Source of the DNA: a virus
IMG/VR virus record: IMGVR_UViG_3300047300_000518
Span: 1-52,087 of that record
Length of the DNA stretch: 52,087 nt
Strand: one strand, 5' to 3'
Shown here: piece after piece, positions 7,556-15,891 of the stretch
Layout: the number at the start of each line of letters is the position of its first letter
Numbering within the stretch: position 1 is the stretch's first letter
Notes under the pieces: generated by a model
Database searches by the model: none
The model's input: only the letters and a program-made list of their open reading frames with translations
Told to the model about the DNA's origin: nothing
Made by a program: the position numbers and the translations under genes

Positions 7556-8209
7556 ATGACAATACCAGCATGGACTTTTAGCCAGCTAGAAAAATTCGAG
7601 ACTTGTCCTAAGCAGTATTACCATGTAAGGGTCAAGCGTGATGTTATCGAACCACCGACTGAGCATACTAAGTGGGGTGAAGAAGTGCATACGGCTCTTG
7701 AACATCGAGTCATGCATGGAACACCACTACCCGAAGGCATGCAACAGTGGGAAGGTATAGCGGCTAAGCTCTGTGCATTACCTGGTACTAAGCTCTGTGA
7801 ATACAAGATGGCTGTGGATAGTAACTTCAAACAGACCTCATGGAAGACTGCATGGACTCGTGGTATTGCTGACTTGGTTGTTATTAACGGCAAGAAAGCG
7901 GCTGTGTTTGACCATAAGACTGGTAAGCGTAAGCTGACCGAACAGCTATCATTGTACGCAGCGTATGTATTTATCCACTTTCCTGAAGTCGAAGAAGTCA
8001 CAACAGGTTTTATTTGGCTCAAAGAAAAGAAGATTGATAAAGAAACGTTTCACCGTGACCAACTGCATGAGATATGGCAAGGGTTTTTACCTAGAGTAAT
8101 TAAGTTGGAGTCAGCTTACGATAGAGATTCGTGGCCTGCAAGACCGTCAGGTTTGTGCAAAGGTTGGTGTCATGTTCGTGAGTGTGCACATTGGAAGAGT
8201 AAAGCATAA
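7556..8209 (+). CDS. PD-(D/E)XK nuclease, Cas4/RecB-like, probable Fe-S cluster
   Basis: 217 residues. The core has GIAD (D106), DHKTGK (D119, K121) and a Q-x3-Y helix (Q130, Y134), the RecB/Cas4 nuclease layout. Four cysteines, C17 (CPKQYY) near the N-terminus and C201, C205, C210 (CKGWCHVREC) at the C-terminus, are placed as in Cas4/AddB proteins, where they bind a 4Fe-4S cluster that holds the fold. It likely degrades or processes DNA ends in replication/recombination. ATG 7556 is chosen because GGAG at 7547-7550 is well spaced; an upstream GTG at 7550 overlaps that site. No cas1 or cas2 is nearby. Confidence 0.85.
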   Translation: MTIPAWTFSQLEKFETCPKQYYHVRVKRDVIEPPTEHTKWGEEVHTALEHRVMHGTPLPEGMQQWEGIAAKLCALPGTKLCEYKMAVDSNFKQTSWKTAWTRGIADLVVINGKKAAVFDHKTGKRKLTEQLSLYAAYVFIHFPEVEEVTTGFIWLKEKKIDKETFHRDQLHEIWQGFLPRVIKLESAYDRDSWPARPSGLCKGWCHVRECAHWKSKA

Positions 8210-8508
8210 TGGCTAAGACTCCTGAAGGTAAGGTAAAAGACGCGGTCAAGAAGGAGCTAAGTGCCCGTGGTATATGGTATTTTATGCCCGCCGCAAACGG
8301 CTTTGGTAAAGTTGGTATTCCCGATATAATATGTTGTTATGGAGGCAAGTTCCTAGCTATTGAGACAAAAGCTCCAGGAAAACGTAACAACACGACACCG
8401 AACCAAGACGCTCGCATAAACGAAATCAGAGCTGCTAAAGGTTGGGCTTTAGTGGTAGATGATGTACAACAAGTAAAAGAGTTTTTAGACGATGTCAGAC
8501 ATAATTGA
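8209..8508 (+). CDS. VRR-NUC family nuclease
   Basis: 99 residues, the usual size of stand-alone phage VRR-NUC proteins. The active-site pattern is GIPDII (D39) followed by AIETKAPG (E52, K54), a PD-(D/E)XK-type site seen in Holliday-junction or flap nucleases such as FAN1. It directly follows the Cas4-like nuclease (the TAA and ATG overlap by one base), so both probably act on replication or recombination intermediates. Confidence 0.9.
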   Translation: MAKTPEGKVKDAVKKELSARGIWYFMPAANGFGKVGIPDIICCYGGKFLAIETKAPGKRNNTTPNQDARINEIRAAKGWALVVDDVQQVKEFLDDVRHN

Positions 8509-8698
8509 TAGAGCGAATGATTTAGTAGAGCAGACCGATTCGTTGGCACTGCGTGCTATTCGTTCAAAGTTAAAACCAGAAGCCGAAGCTACAGGATTTT
8601 GTTTAGCCTGTGGTGAGGATGTAGAAGCCCCACGTCGTTGGTGTGATGCAGATTGCAGAGACATGTGGGAAAAAGATAAGAGAAGGAAACAGCTATGA
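8492..8698 (+). CDS. Small DksA/TraR-like zinc-finger protein
   Basis: 68 residues. A helical N-terminus is followed by four Cys in the order CLAC (C37, C40) and C51/C55 (RWCDADCRDMWEKD), a zinc ribbon like those of small phage TraR/DksA-type proteins. It lacks the long acidic-tip coiled coil, so an RNA-polymerase effect is only possible. It overlaps the nuclease end by 17 bases. Confidence 0.7.
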   Translation: MSDIIDRANDLVEQTDSLALRAIRSKLKPEAEATGFCLACGEDVEAPRRWCDADCRDMWEKDKRRKQL

Positions 8699-8955
8699 AC
8701 AAAGGTGGACCAACAAAAGCAGCGTACGATAAAGCGTACAATGCAAGACCCGACCAAGTTGAAAAGCGTGTGAAACGTAACCAAGCCCGTGCAGAAATGA
8801 TGAAGGCTGGCAAAGTTACAAAAGGTGACGGCAAAGACGTTGACCATAAAAAACCGCTCAAGAATGGTGGAACAAATGCAAAATCAAACCTCGAAGTCAA
8901 AACCAAAACAGAAAATCGTGGATGGCGCAAAGGGAAGTCAGGTTATAACATCTAA
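8695..8955 (+). CDS. HNH endonuclease-like protein
   Basis: 86 residues, basic. The C-terminal half has DVDHKKPLKNGGTNAKSNL (D50, H51, N61, N65), the first and central parts of an HNH site as found in small phage HNH proteins; a classical final His is not obvious. Start overlaps the previous stop. It could be a free-standing nicking enzyme or a packaging-helper type, but it is far from the terminase. Confidence 0.75.
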   Translation: MNKGGPTKAAYDKAYNARPDQVEKRVKRNQARAEMMKAGKVTKGDGKDVDHKKPLKNGGTNAKSNLEVKTKTENRGWRKGKSGYNI

Positions 8956-9211
8956 CTTTGGTGGTAAACCAGTTAGTACATGGTACGGTTTCCCTGTACC
9001 TAAAGGCATTGAATATATTGGTGATGAAACAGTACACAACATAGGTAAACCAGGTGCTACATGGCGATGTTGGTGGTATAAGCATGGCAAGATGGAATTC
9101 ATAACATTAGATGTGGACATACCACACGAAGAAAAAATACTGACTACACTTACAATTATGAGGATGAGTGATGGCAACGCTGATAAAGGAGAAGGAGGCA
9201 GTCCTTCTTAG
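8876..9211 (+). CDS. Hypothetical protein
   Basis: 111 residues if it starts at the ATG 8876 (GGTGG about 6 bases ahead); ATGs at 8864 and 8825 are in frame alternatives. It overlaps the HNH gene by about 80 bases in another frame. Contents: a basic N-terminus, a Gly/Trp-rich middle (FGGKPVSTWYGFPVPKG, TWRCWWYKHGKME) and an acidic end. It also overlaps the helicase start. No family recognised. Confidence 0.6.
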   Translation: MQNQTSKSKPKQKIVDGAKGSQVITSNFGGKPVSTWYGFPVPKGIEYIGDETVHNIGKPGATWRCWWYKHGKMEFITLDVDIPHEEKILTTLTIMRMSDGNADKGEGGSPS

Positions 9212-10730
9212 GGTACGTGAACCCTCAAAAATCACAACAGTAATACCTACTGCTAAGTTGTTAAAAAACCACATTGTGGCTGTCCCTCATCGTCCTGACG
9301 AATTGAGAGTGTTACAACATCTAGGGTTTGAAGGCATACCTACACCACTACGGACTAACTACGAGTTCCCAAAAGCAGGCGGTAGGTTTGACCCATTCAA
9401 AGCTCAGATTGAGACAGCAGACTTCTTATCCATGCACAATCGTTGTTTCGTGCTTAACTCTATGGGTACTGGTAAGACAGTCAGTTCATTGTGGGCGTTT
9501 GACTACATGCGTAGTCGCAAGCAAGTTAATAAAGCTTTGATTATTTGTCCGCTATCAACCATGGAACGTACATGGGCAGACGAAGTATTCAAGACATTCC
9601 CACACCTTGACGCTACAGTTTTGTATGGTACAAGACAAAGACGTTTGAAGTTACTGCAACAAGAGTCACACCTGTATGTAATCAACATTGACGGTATTAA
9701 AACAATCAAAGAAGCATTGGCTAAACGACCTGATATTGACTTAATTATTGTGGATGAAGTAGCTATGTTCCGTAATGCTAGTACAAGCCGTTGGAAAGAA
9801 TTAAACGAAATACTTAACAAACAATCACCACGTCGTGTATGGGCTTTAACTGGTATGCCTACCCCAAATAGTCCGTTAGATGCATGGGCTCAGTGTCGAG
9901 TAATTACACCCAATAACACCCAATTACCTAAGTATTTTGGTAAGGCTCGTGATGTGCTGATGAAACAGCTTACACAGTTCAAGTGGGTCCCGCGTGATAA
10001 CGCTAACGACACAGTCAAAGAATGGATGCAACCTGCTATTCGATTCAGTCTTGATGATTGTACGGATTTGCCTGAACAGATTCATATTAGTCGTGATGCT
10101 CAGATGTCTGACGAGCAAAAGAAAGCTTACGTAGAAATGCTAAGTGCTTTGAAGACCGAGTACGAAGGTGGCGAACTCTTAGCTGTAAACGAGGCTGTCA
10201 AGGCTAATAAGTTAGTACAGATTGCTTGTGGCGTTGCGTATGGTAAAGATGGTGAAACAGTTGTGTTGCCGTCAAAAGACCGTATTGAAGTACTTAAAGA
10301 AATCATCGAAGAGTCAGAAGGTAAGGTCATCGTATTCGTACCACTTACAGGTGTTCTTGAAGAGCTTGCATTTGAGCTAGGTCAAACATGGCCAGTGGCT
10401 ACGATACATGGTGGTACGCCAAAGTACGAACGGGATACTACATTCCATGATTTCCAGACCCAAAAGACACCACATGTCTTGATTGCAAACCCAGCAACAA
10501 TGTCTCACGGGTTAACCCTAACTGCGGCAACAACCATTATTTGGTATGCTCCAGTGCACTCAAACGATATTTACGAACAGGCCTGTGCTAGGGTTAGACG
10601 CCCTGGGCAGAAACGGACAACAGTAATCGCTCACATCGCAGCTAGCGAAGTAGAAAGGAGAATATATCAGCGACTCAAAACTAAACAAAAAATGCAAGGT
10701 TTGTTGCTTGACATGATGAAAGATGTCTAG
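9171..10730 (+). CDS. SNF2-type superfamily 2 helicase
   Basis: 519 residues. Walker A SMGTGKT (97-103), motif Ia-like ICPLSTMERTW, motif II DEVA (195-198), motif III LTGMPTPNSPLDAW, and C-terminal motifs IHGG and QACARVRRPGQKR give a complete SF2/SNF2 core. DEVA replaces the usual DEAD/DEAH. In phages such single-domain SNF2 proteins are thought to remodel DNA or proteins at forks; it may serve as the accessory helicase here. Start at ATG 9171, with GAGG at 9160-9163, rather than the GTG at 9168. Confidence 0.9.
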   Translation: MATLIKEKEAVLLRVREPSKITTVIPTAKLLKNHIVAVPHRPDELRVLQHLGFEGIPTPLRTNYEFPKAGGRFDPFKAQIETADFLSMHNRCFVLNSMGTGKTVSSLWAFDYMRSRKQVNKALIICPLSTMERTWADEVFKTFPHLDATVLYGTRQRRLKLLQQESHLYVINIDGIKTIKEALAKRPDIDLIIVDEVAMFRNASTSRWKELNEILNKQSPRRVWALTGMPTPNSPLDAWAQCRVITPNNTQLPKYFGKARDVLMKQLTQFKWVPRDNANDTVKEWMQPAIRFSLDDCTDLPEQIHISRDAQMSDEQKKAYVEMLSALKTEYEGGELLAVNEAVKANKLVQIACGVAYGKDGETVVLPSKDRIEVLKEIIEESEGKVIVFVPLTGVLEELAFELGQTWPVATIHGGTPKYERDTTFHDFQTQKTPHVLIANPATMSHGLTLTAATTIIWYAPVHSNDIYEQACARVRRPGQKRTTVIAHIAASEVERRIYQRLKTKQKMQGLLLDMMKDV

Positions 10731-10758
10731 TAACGTTACATCCCCACACGGAGAAAAC

Positions 10759-11139
10759 ATGAAACTTAATGAATTAGTCGGTAAATATATCGAACTACGG
10801 GACAAAAAATCAGAGCTCAAAGCCGAGTATGATGGCAAAGTTGCAAAGATTGACGCCGTGCTCGATAAGATAGAAGTAAAGCTTTTAGAAGTGTTTGACA
10901 CAGCAGGTATGGATTCGGTCAAAACAGAGTTCGGCACTGCATACACTTCTCAACGTTCCACAGCTTCAGTGGCAGACAAAGAAATATTTATGAACTTTGT
11001 TAAAACCAACGAAGAGTGGCCACTGCTAGAAGTACGTGCTGCAAAGTCAGGTATTGAGCAGTTCAAAGAAGCCAATGGAGATTTACCTCCAGGCATAAAC
11101 TGGCGTGTCGAAAGAACCGTCAACATTCGTAGAAGTTAA
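10759..11139 (+). CDS. Conserved phage protein next to the SSB-like gene
   Basis: 126 residues. The N-terminal 50 residues are helical and highly charged (LVGKYIELRDKKSELKAEY), the rest has GTAYTSQRSTASVADKEIF and ends PPGINWRVERTVNIRRS. This layout is a recurrent phage family (I associate it with DUF7173) often found just ahead of an ssDNA-binding-type gene, as here. GGAG at 10750-10753 decides the start; an in-frame ATG at 10723 is the alternative. Likely a partner in DNA replication or recombination, unproven. Confidence 0.7.
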   Translation: MKLNELVGKYIELRDKKSELKAEYDGKVAKIDAVLDKIEVKLLEVFDTAGMDSVKTEFGTAYTSQRSTASVADKEIFMNFVKTNEEWPLLEVRAAKSGIEQFKEANGDLPPGINWRVERTVNIRRS

Positions 11140-11155
11140 ACCACAGGAGTAAGAA

Positions 11156-12034
11156 ATGGCAAATATTATTGCTTTCGAGTCTGGTAACTTACCAGCATAT
11201 TTAAAATCAGTAGACGTATCAACACTAAACTCAGAACTAACTAGCCACGCAAGTGGTGGTTTCCCAATTATTTCAATCAAGGGTAAAGTGTTCGCAGTAG
11301 TTCGTGATGGTGACCGTAAGGTATTACCTAACCCTAAAGACCCTGATAGCCCAGCTACAGCAATTGATGTAGTAGTTGTTAAAGCCAACAAAGGCACATC
11401 AAAAGTATTCTATGCAGGTGGCTACTCAGAAGGTGGCGACAACAAGAAGCCTGATTGTTTCTCAAACACAGGTGACCGCCCAGACCCATCAGTAAAATCA
11501 CCACAAGCTAAATCATGTGCTATGTGCCCACATAACCAATGGGGTTCACGTACTGGTGAGAACGGTGGTAAAGGTAAAGCTTGCCAAGATTCAGTTCGTA
11601 TTGCGATTGCAGCACCTTCTATGTTGAATGACCCAATGTTGTTACGTGTACCACCAGCATCTATCCGTGCTTTGGGTGAGTATGGTCAGACATGTGCTAA
11701 GCGTGGCGTTCCATACAATGCTGTTATTGCTAAGCTTGGTTTCGACATGGAATCACCAACACCTAAACTAATCTTCAAGCCATTAGGTATGTTGGATGAG
11801 GCTAGCTTTGCTCAGGTTAAACTAGTAGCTGAAAGCGATACGGTTGCTAACATTCTTGGTAAAGTTGGTTCACCAGACGCATTACCAGCACCTACTGTGC
11901 AAGCAGAAGCTCCTGAATTAGAAGAAGCACCTGCCCCTAAGGTAGAAGAAGCACCAGCACCTAAGAAGAAAGTATCTGTAGCGTCAGTTGATGTATCAGA
12001 CTTGAACTTAGATGACCTAAACTTTGATGACTAA
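11156..12034 (+). CDS. Probable single-stranded DNA-binding protein
   Basis: 292 residues. A body with four cysteines (C101, C121, C124, C143; SCAMCPHNQWGS) that could bind zinc, a Pro/Ala/Glu-rich linker (about 245-275), and a short acidic tail ending DLNLDDLNFDD. A globular DNA-binding core plus flexible linker plus acidic tip is the plan of SSB, T7 gp2.5 and T4 gp32, where the tip recruits replication proteins. The zinc-like Cys set recalls gp32. It lies between helicase and primase genes. Assignment is by architecture and context, not by a firm family match. Confidence 0.6.
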   Translation: MANIIAFESGNLPAYLKSVDVSTLNSELTSHASGGFPIISIKGKVFAVVRDGDRKVLPNPKDPDSPATAIDVVVVKANKGTSKVFYAGGYSEGGDNKKPDCFSNTGDRPDPSVKSPQAKSCAMCPHNQWGSRTGENGGKGKACQDSVRIAIAAPSMLNDPMLLRVPPASIRALGEYGQTCAKRGVPYNAVIAKLGFDMESPTPKLIFKPLGMLDEASFAQVKLVAESDTVANILGKVGSPDALPAPTVQAEAPELEEAPAPKVEEAPAPKKKVSVASVDVSDLNLDDLNFDD

Positions 12035-12040
12035 TTTCAC

Positions 12041-12168
12041 GGCATCTGGCAGATGTGCGGGGGTTATGGTTTCCCCCATACTGTTCCGCCTACTCTGTGA
12101 GAGTGTAGGTCAAACCCAAAACGTCAAACGGGAATCTGCCTAGACGTGACCGCGGCGAGAGCGCCGCC
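12041..12168 (+). ncRNA. Candidate structured RNA in an intergenic gap
   Basis: The 155-nt gap between 12035 and 12189 is unusually rich in complementary segments. Pairings seen by eye: 12048-12054 with 12134-12140 (7 bp, GGCAGAT/ATCTGCC) as an outer helix; a hairpin 12059-12077 (five G against five C); a hairpin 12089-12109 (CCTAC/GTAGG); 12121-12125 with 12143-12147, which would form a pseudoknot with the outer helix; and a perfect 6-bp GC hairpin with an AGAG loop at 12152-12167. No T tract follows, so it is not a plain terminator. No known RNA family is recognised. Function (processing site, leader or trans RNA) is open. Confidence 0.5.
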
Positions 12169-12189
12169 CTAACAATATCGGAGTATAAA

Positions 12190-12444
12190 ATGAGTAATGT
12201 ACAAATCGACCAAAGAAAAGTAGGTGGGGTAGTCATCGAAGCAAGTCGTATTCTTGCTGATAAAGGTTTCAATCGTGGAGAAATTATTTTAGGTTTGTCT
12301 GAGTTAATTGGTCGAGTTATTGTAGACACTGCACAGACAGACATTCAAGCATCTGAGTTGGCTAAAGTTTCTGTCGACCACATGACCCGTACAATCGACA
12401 TCGGTATTAAAGCAACTGAATCTAAGATTATCACTGGGGTATAA
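12190..12444 (+). CDS. Small hypothetical protein
   Basis: 84 residues, mostly helical (VVIEASRILADKGFN, SELIGRVIVDTAQTDIQA). GGAG (12180-12183) precedes the ATG by 6 bases. It is the first gene after the structured gap and leads into the primase gene 2 bases later. No family recognised; replication-associated by position only. Confidence 0.65.
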   Translation: MSNVQIDQRKVGGVVIEASRILADKGFNRGEIILGLSELIGRVIVDTAQTDIQASELAKVSVDHMTRTIDIGIKATESKIITGV

Positions 12445-12446
12445 AC

Positions 12447-15395
12447 ATGAATACCTTGGAGTTTCTACGGGCGATACTGCCCGAAGACGGTGTCTATTAC
12501 ACAGCTATTTTTAAGCCAGGGTTTCATGCACCTGCACATAAACCATTCACAAGTCTTGAGGCTATGGCAGATGCTATTGTCAAAATGGATGCTGGTGACT
12601 GGACTGTGTACCACGCTTGTGCTTCATATAAAGATGAGTTCGTTGATGTTGATGGTAAGAAAAAATACAGAATAAGCGATAACTGGAACAGAGCTAAAGC
12701 ATTCTGGGCTGACCTTGATTGCGGTGAAGATAAAGCTGCTGAAGGTAAAGGCTACGCAACTAAGCGTGAAGCTGCTATTGCTATGAAAGAGTTCTGCGAT
12801 AAGACTGGTTTTCCAAAGCCTTTTTATGTAGATAGTGGCAACGGCATACATGCATACTGGCCTTTAACACAAGCTATTAGTTCTACCACATGGGTTAAAA
12901 TGGCTACTGTGCTTAAAGCAGTATTTGCACATCATGGCGTATTAGCTGACCCATCAAGAACTTCTGACTTTGCATCTATCCTACGACCAGTAGGCTCACA
13001 TAATAAAAAATCGGACACGTATAAACCTGTTGTAGCTAAGAACAAAGTAGAACCTATTGACGTAAAACAGTTAGCAGATATTCTAAAAACACTGGCTGAA
13101 GACCTACCAAAACAACCTGTAGTACAAACCAAAAAATATGAAATTAATGATGACCTTACAGCACATTTGGCACCGACTGCTCACATGGAAAGCTCTGCTA
13201 AAGCTATTGCTGAAAAGTGTAATCAGTTGGCAATCATTCGTGATGCTCGTGGCGATGTTGATTATGAGCAGTGGCGTGGTGGCCTTGGTATTATTAAGCA
13301 TTGTGTGGAGGGTAGTGAGCTTGCTCATGAGTGGAGTTCAGGCCATCCGGAATATGAATATAACGCTACAGAAGAAAAGCTAAATAGCTGGGAAGCTGGT
13401 CCAACGACCTGCGAGTTCTTTTCAAAATGCAATCCACATGGCTGTTCAGGCTGTCAGTTTGCAGGCACGATTAAGACACCTATGGTTTTAGGGCGTATTG
13501 TTCCTGAAGCAAAAGAAGAAATAGTCGAAGCCAAGGTTGAAGGCAAACAAGTTCAGATTGAAGTACCTGCATTTCCTGAGAACTTTAAGTTTGAAGACGG
13601 CCGTATGGTTCGTTATATGCAGGACAAAGACGAGATTTGGCATCCATACAGCTTTGCATTAGCTTTGTTCTACCCAATATATCGTGTTCGTAAAGAGAAC
13701 GGCGAATCAGCAGTTGGTGTCCGCATGCATATGCCACCACCATTTAATACAACAAAAGAGTTTGAAATCGACGCAAGCTTAGTAGCTTCTCCACAGAAGT
13801 TGGCTGAAGCATTAGGTAAGTACGAAGTCTACTCAACAGGCTTTAAAGGTGCTAATGACCACATGAGTGCGTATTTACGTGAATCTATTGAAAAACTTAA
13901 GCGTGAAGCTGAAGAACTAACGACATTAACTTCGTTCGGTTGGAAAGATAACATGCAGTCGTTCTTGATTGGCGACAGGCTTTACCACAAAGATGGTACT
14001 ACCCGTAAGGTGTTAGTAGGTGGTAATGCTAGAGCTAAGATGGTTGCTTTCCCTGAGCCACGTGGTTCTGTTGATAAGTATTCAGAAGCTTTGAACTTTA
14101 TGTATTCAGGCAAGGACATGATACCGATGCAGTATGCAGTTGCGTCTGGTTTTGGTTCTGTATTGACGCCACTTGGCCCGACAATCTATAAAGGCTTGTT
14201 GATGGCTATTACTGGTGGAGCTACTGCCAAGGGTAAGACATCTGTTTGTTTGTCAGCGTTATATGCGTTTGGTGATGCAGACAAGATGAAGATTGCTACT
14301 GACAAGGGTTCAACAGTTAATGCTCGTTACGCTACGCTTAGCACATACCAAAACATACCTTTATTGTTAGATGAGTTTACTAAGATTTCGGCAGATGATT
14401 TCTCAGCATTAGCTTATGCCATTTCGCAGGGTGAAGATAAGAGCCGTATGTCTGTGTCAAACAACAAGGGCGTAAGTTTTGCTGAGCAAGAATACTGGCA
14501 GATGAGTCCATACGTTACAGCTAATACAGACTTGCATGGTTTATTGTCCACAGAAGTTGGTAACTCACAAGCTGAAGCTGTTCGTGTGATTCAGATTCGT
14601 ATCGACCAGTACAAGCTAAACAAAATTAGTATTGCCGAAGCAGATGCTGCCATGAAGCAGATGGAGTTGAACTTAGGCTGTGCTGGTGAAGAGTTTATTA
14701 AGTTCGTGGTTGCTAACCGTGAAGACGTGCTACATAGAATGGCTAATATCGGTAAGCGTTTAGAACAGGCTATGCCTGACGTGAAGTATCGTTTTTACCG
14801 TAACCATGCTATCTGCTCTTTGACAGCTATTAACATCACAAATCAGCTTGGTATTACTAAGTTTGACGAAGAAGCGTTATATCACTTTACGATTGAGCTA
14901 TTTGAAGAGTTGGCTAACACCATTACTGAACAGAATACGCTTACACCTGAAGACGCTCTTAACACGATGATTACGGATTTATCGTCACGATTCATTGTAA
15001 GTAATGACTATCGCCATTCACGTGATGCATTGGGCCCTGAGTTAGTGCAGTATAGGGGCTCTGCAAACACAGTCGCTGGTCGTTATATTGAGGTCAACAA
15101 AAACAAGCCTAATCCGTTTAGCGGTAAGTTATTTATATCACACAAAGAAGTCTATGCTTGGTGCAAAAAACACCGTGTTGAAGCTAAAGACATCATTGAA
15201 TGGGGTAAAGATAACAAGCTTGTGACCGTTCCTGATAAGAAAATCAGTTTGGGTAAAGGCACTAATATCAAAACAGGTAATGCTGCTTGTATCTGTGTCG
15301 ACATGGTAAGGTTGGAGAACCTTGCACCTAACGGGTTTATATCAGTGGTTGGTGGTAGTGATAATGCCGACGACCAAGAAATGACTGGAACGTGA
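12447..15395 (+). CDS. Primase fused to a DUF927-like ATPase/helicase
   Basis: 982 residues, the largest plus-strand gene. The N-terminal part has FWADLDCG (D89, D91) and SGNGIHAYW (S130 to H135), then a RPVGSHNKK segment: the hhDhD, sxH and basic motifs of archaeo-eukaryotic-type (AEP) primases. A Cys cluster follows (C322, C328, C333, C336; NPHGCSGC) and resembles a zinc site of phage primases. The C-terminal half has Walker A GGATAKGKT (about 590-598) and Walker B LLLDEF (D642, E643), a DUF927-type P-loop domain. No DnaB/T7 gp4-type helicase is seen, so this is likely both primer maker and replicative motor. A terminator lies 56 bases after its stop. Confidence 0.85.
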   Translation: MNTLEFLRAILPEDGVYYTAIFKPGFHAPAHKPFTSLEAMADAIVKMDAGDWTVYHACASYKDEFVDVDGKKKYRISDNWNRAKAFWADLDCGEDKAAEGKGYATKREAAIAMKEFCDKTGFPKPFYVDSGNGIHAYWPLTQAISSTTWVKMATVLKAVFAHHGVLADPSRTSDFASILRPVGSHNKKSDTYKPVVAKNKVEPIDVKQLADILKTLAEDLPKQPVVQTKKYEINDDLTAHLAPTAHMESSAKAIAEKCNQLAIIRDARGDVDYEQWRGGLGIIKHCVEGSELAHEWSSGHPEYEYNATEEKLNSWEAGPTTCEFFSKCNPHGCSGCQFAGTIKTPMVLGRIVPEAKEEIVEAKVEGKQVQIEVPAFPENFKFEDGRMVRYMQDKDEIWHPYSFALALFYPIYRVRKENGESAVGVRMHMPPPFNTTKEFEIDASLVASPQKLAEALGKYEVYSTGFKGANDHMSAYLRESIEKLKREAEELTTLTSFGWKDNMQSFLIGDRLYHKDGTTRKVLVGGNARAKMVAFPEPRGSVDKYSEALNFMYSGKDMIPMQYAVASGFGSVLTPLGPTIYKGLLMAITGGATAKGKTSVCLSALYAFGDADKMKIATDKGSTVNARYATLSTYQNIPLLLDEFTKISADDFSALAYAISQGEDKSRMSVSNNKGVSFAEQEYWQMSPYVTANTDLHGLLSTEVGNSQAEAVRVIQIRIDQYKLNKISIAEADAAMKQMELNLGCAGEEFIKFVVANREDVLHRMANIGKRLEQAMPDVKYRFYRNHAICSLTAINITNQLGITKFDEEALYHFTIELFEELANTITEQNTLTPEDALNTMITDLSSRFIVSNDYRHSRDALGPELVQYRGSANTVAGRYIEVNKNKPNPFSGKLFISHKEVYAWCKKHRVEAKDIIEWGKDNKLVTVPDKKISLGKGTNIKTGNAACICVDMVRLENLAPNGFISVVGGSDNADDQEMTGT

Positions 15396-15451
15396 TATAG
15401 TTCAGTTGCTAGAAGGTTTCTTGCATGCCCGCTAGCTCTCCTCGTGTGGTT

Positions 15452-15481
15452 ACCCCCAGATTAAAACCTGGGGGTTTTTTT
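15452..15481 (+). terminator. Rho-independent terminator of the plus-strand operon
   Basis: An 8-bp stem (ACCCCCAG paired with CTGGGGGT), an 8-base A/T-rich loop and a run of seven T. Seen directly. It ends the left-arm transcription unit. In the reverse direction no T tract follows the stem, so it is mainly one-way, although the converging minus-strand operon stops inside its T tract. Confidence 0.9.
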
Positions 15482-15620
15482 ACCAAATGAAGCAGATGCG
15501 TATGAAGCCTAAGCTGATACCAAGTAAATATGTGTCTTCGGTATCGTTCGGGTCTAAATCCATATACTCAATACCCACGGTAAATCCGTGGATAAACGAC
15601 GCTTCAATAGCGAAGTTCAT
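15480..15620 (-). CDS. Very small hypothetical protein, last gene of the minus operon
   Basis: 46 residues. ATG lies one base after the stop of the preceding gene and GGAAG is 7 bases upstream. The pattern (FIHGFTVGIEYMD, then YLLGISLGFIRICF) alternates hydrophobic residues as in short beta hairpins and resembles small phage proteins of unknown function. The TAA falls in the T tract of the opposing terminator, so the two operons meet with no space between them. Confidence 0.6.
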   Translation of the reverse strand: MNFAIEASFIHGFTVGIEYMDLDPNDTEDTYLLGISLGFIRICFIW

Positions 15621-15621
15621 G

Positions 15622-15882
15622 TTAGCACTTCCAGCGTTTTAGAGCTGCTGCTTTACGAGTAGGTTTGCCGTTCTCGTCTTTCATTGGACCAGGCATACCA
15701 GACATACGTGCACAAAACGAACGCTTGCGTGGACCGCCTTCAGGCTGTGGAGCTTTAAGGTTTGAACCAGTAGCAGCGTTATACTTTGCACGACCCTTGG
15801 CAGTTAGGCCAGCACCTTGAGATACAGGTAGCTTTTCGCCACGACCAACGGATAAATTTACACTTTTCTTTTTAGTAGCCAT
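15622..15882 (-). CDS. Small basic phage protein (DUF6321-like)
   Basis: 86 residues, pI strongly basic. Contains GAGLTAKGRAKYNAATGSNL, then PEGGPRKRSFCARMSGM and ends RKAAALKRWKC. This order matches a small family common in marine and freshwater phages (I associate it with DUF6321). Function unknown; Lys/Arg content and position after the injected-type giant gene suggest a DNA-associated or virion protein (inference). Confidence 0.75.
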   Translation of the reverse strand: MATKKKSVNLSVGRGEKLPVSQGAGLTAKGRAKYNAATGSNLKAPQPEGGPRKRSFCARMSGMPGPMKDENGKPTRKAAALKRWKC

Positions 15883-15891
15883 GACCAGTCC

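Noticed and set aside
7618-8022. A 134-codon minus-strand frame opposite the Cas4-like gene
   Set aside because: Ser/Cys/Thr-rich antisense shadow over a catalytic core, no ribosome site.
12035-12189. tRNA or intrinsic terminator in the structured gap
   Set aside because: No cloverleaf with a T-arm and no T tract follows any of the hairpins.
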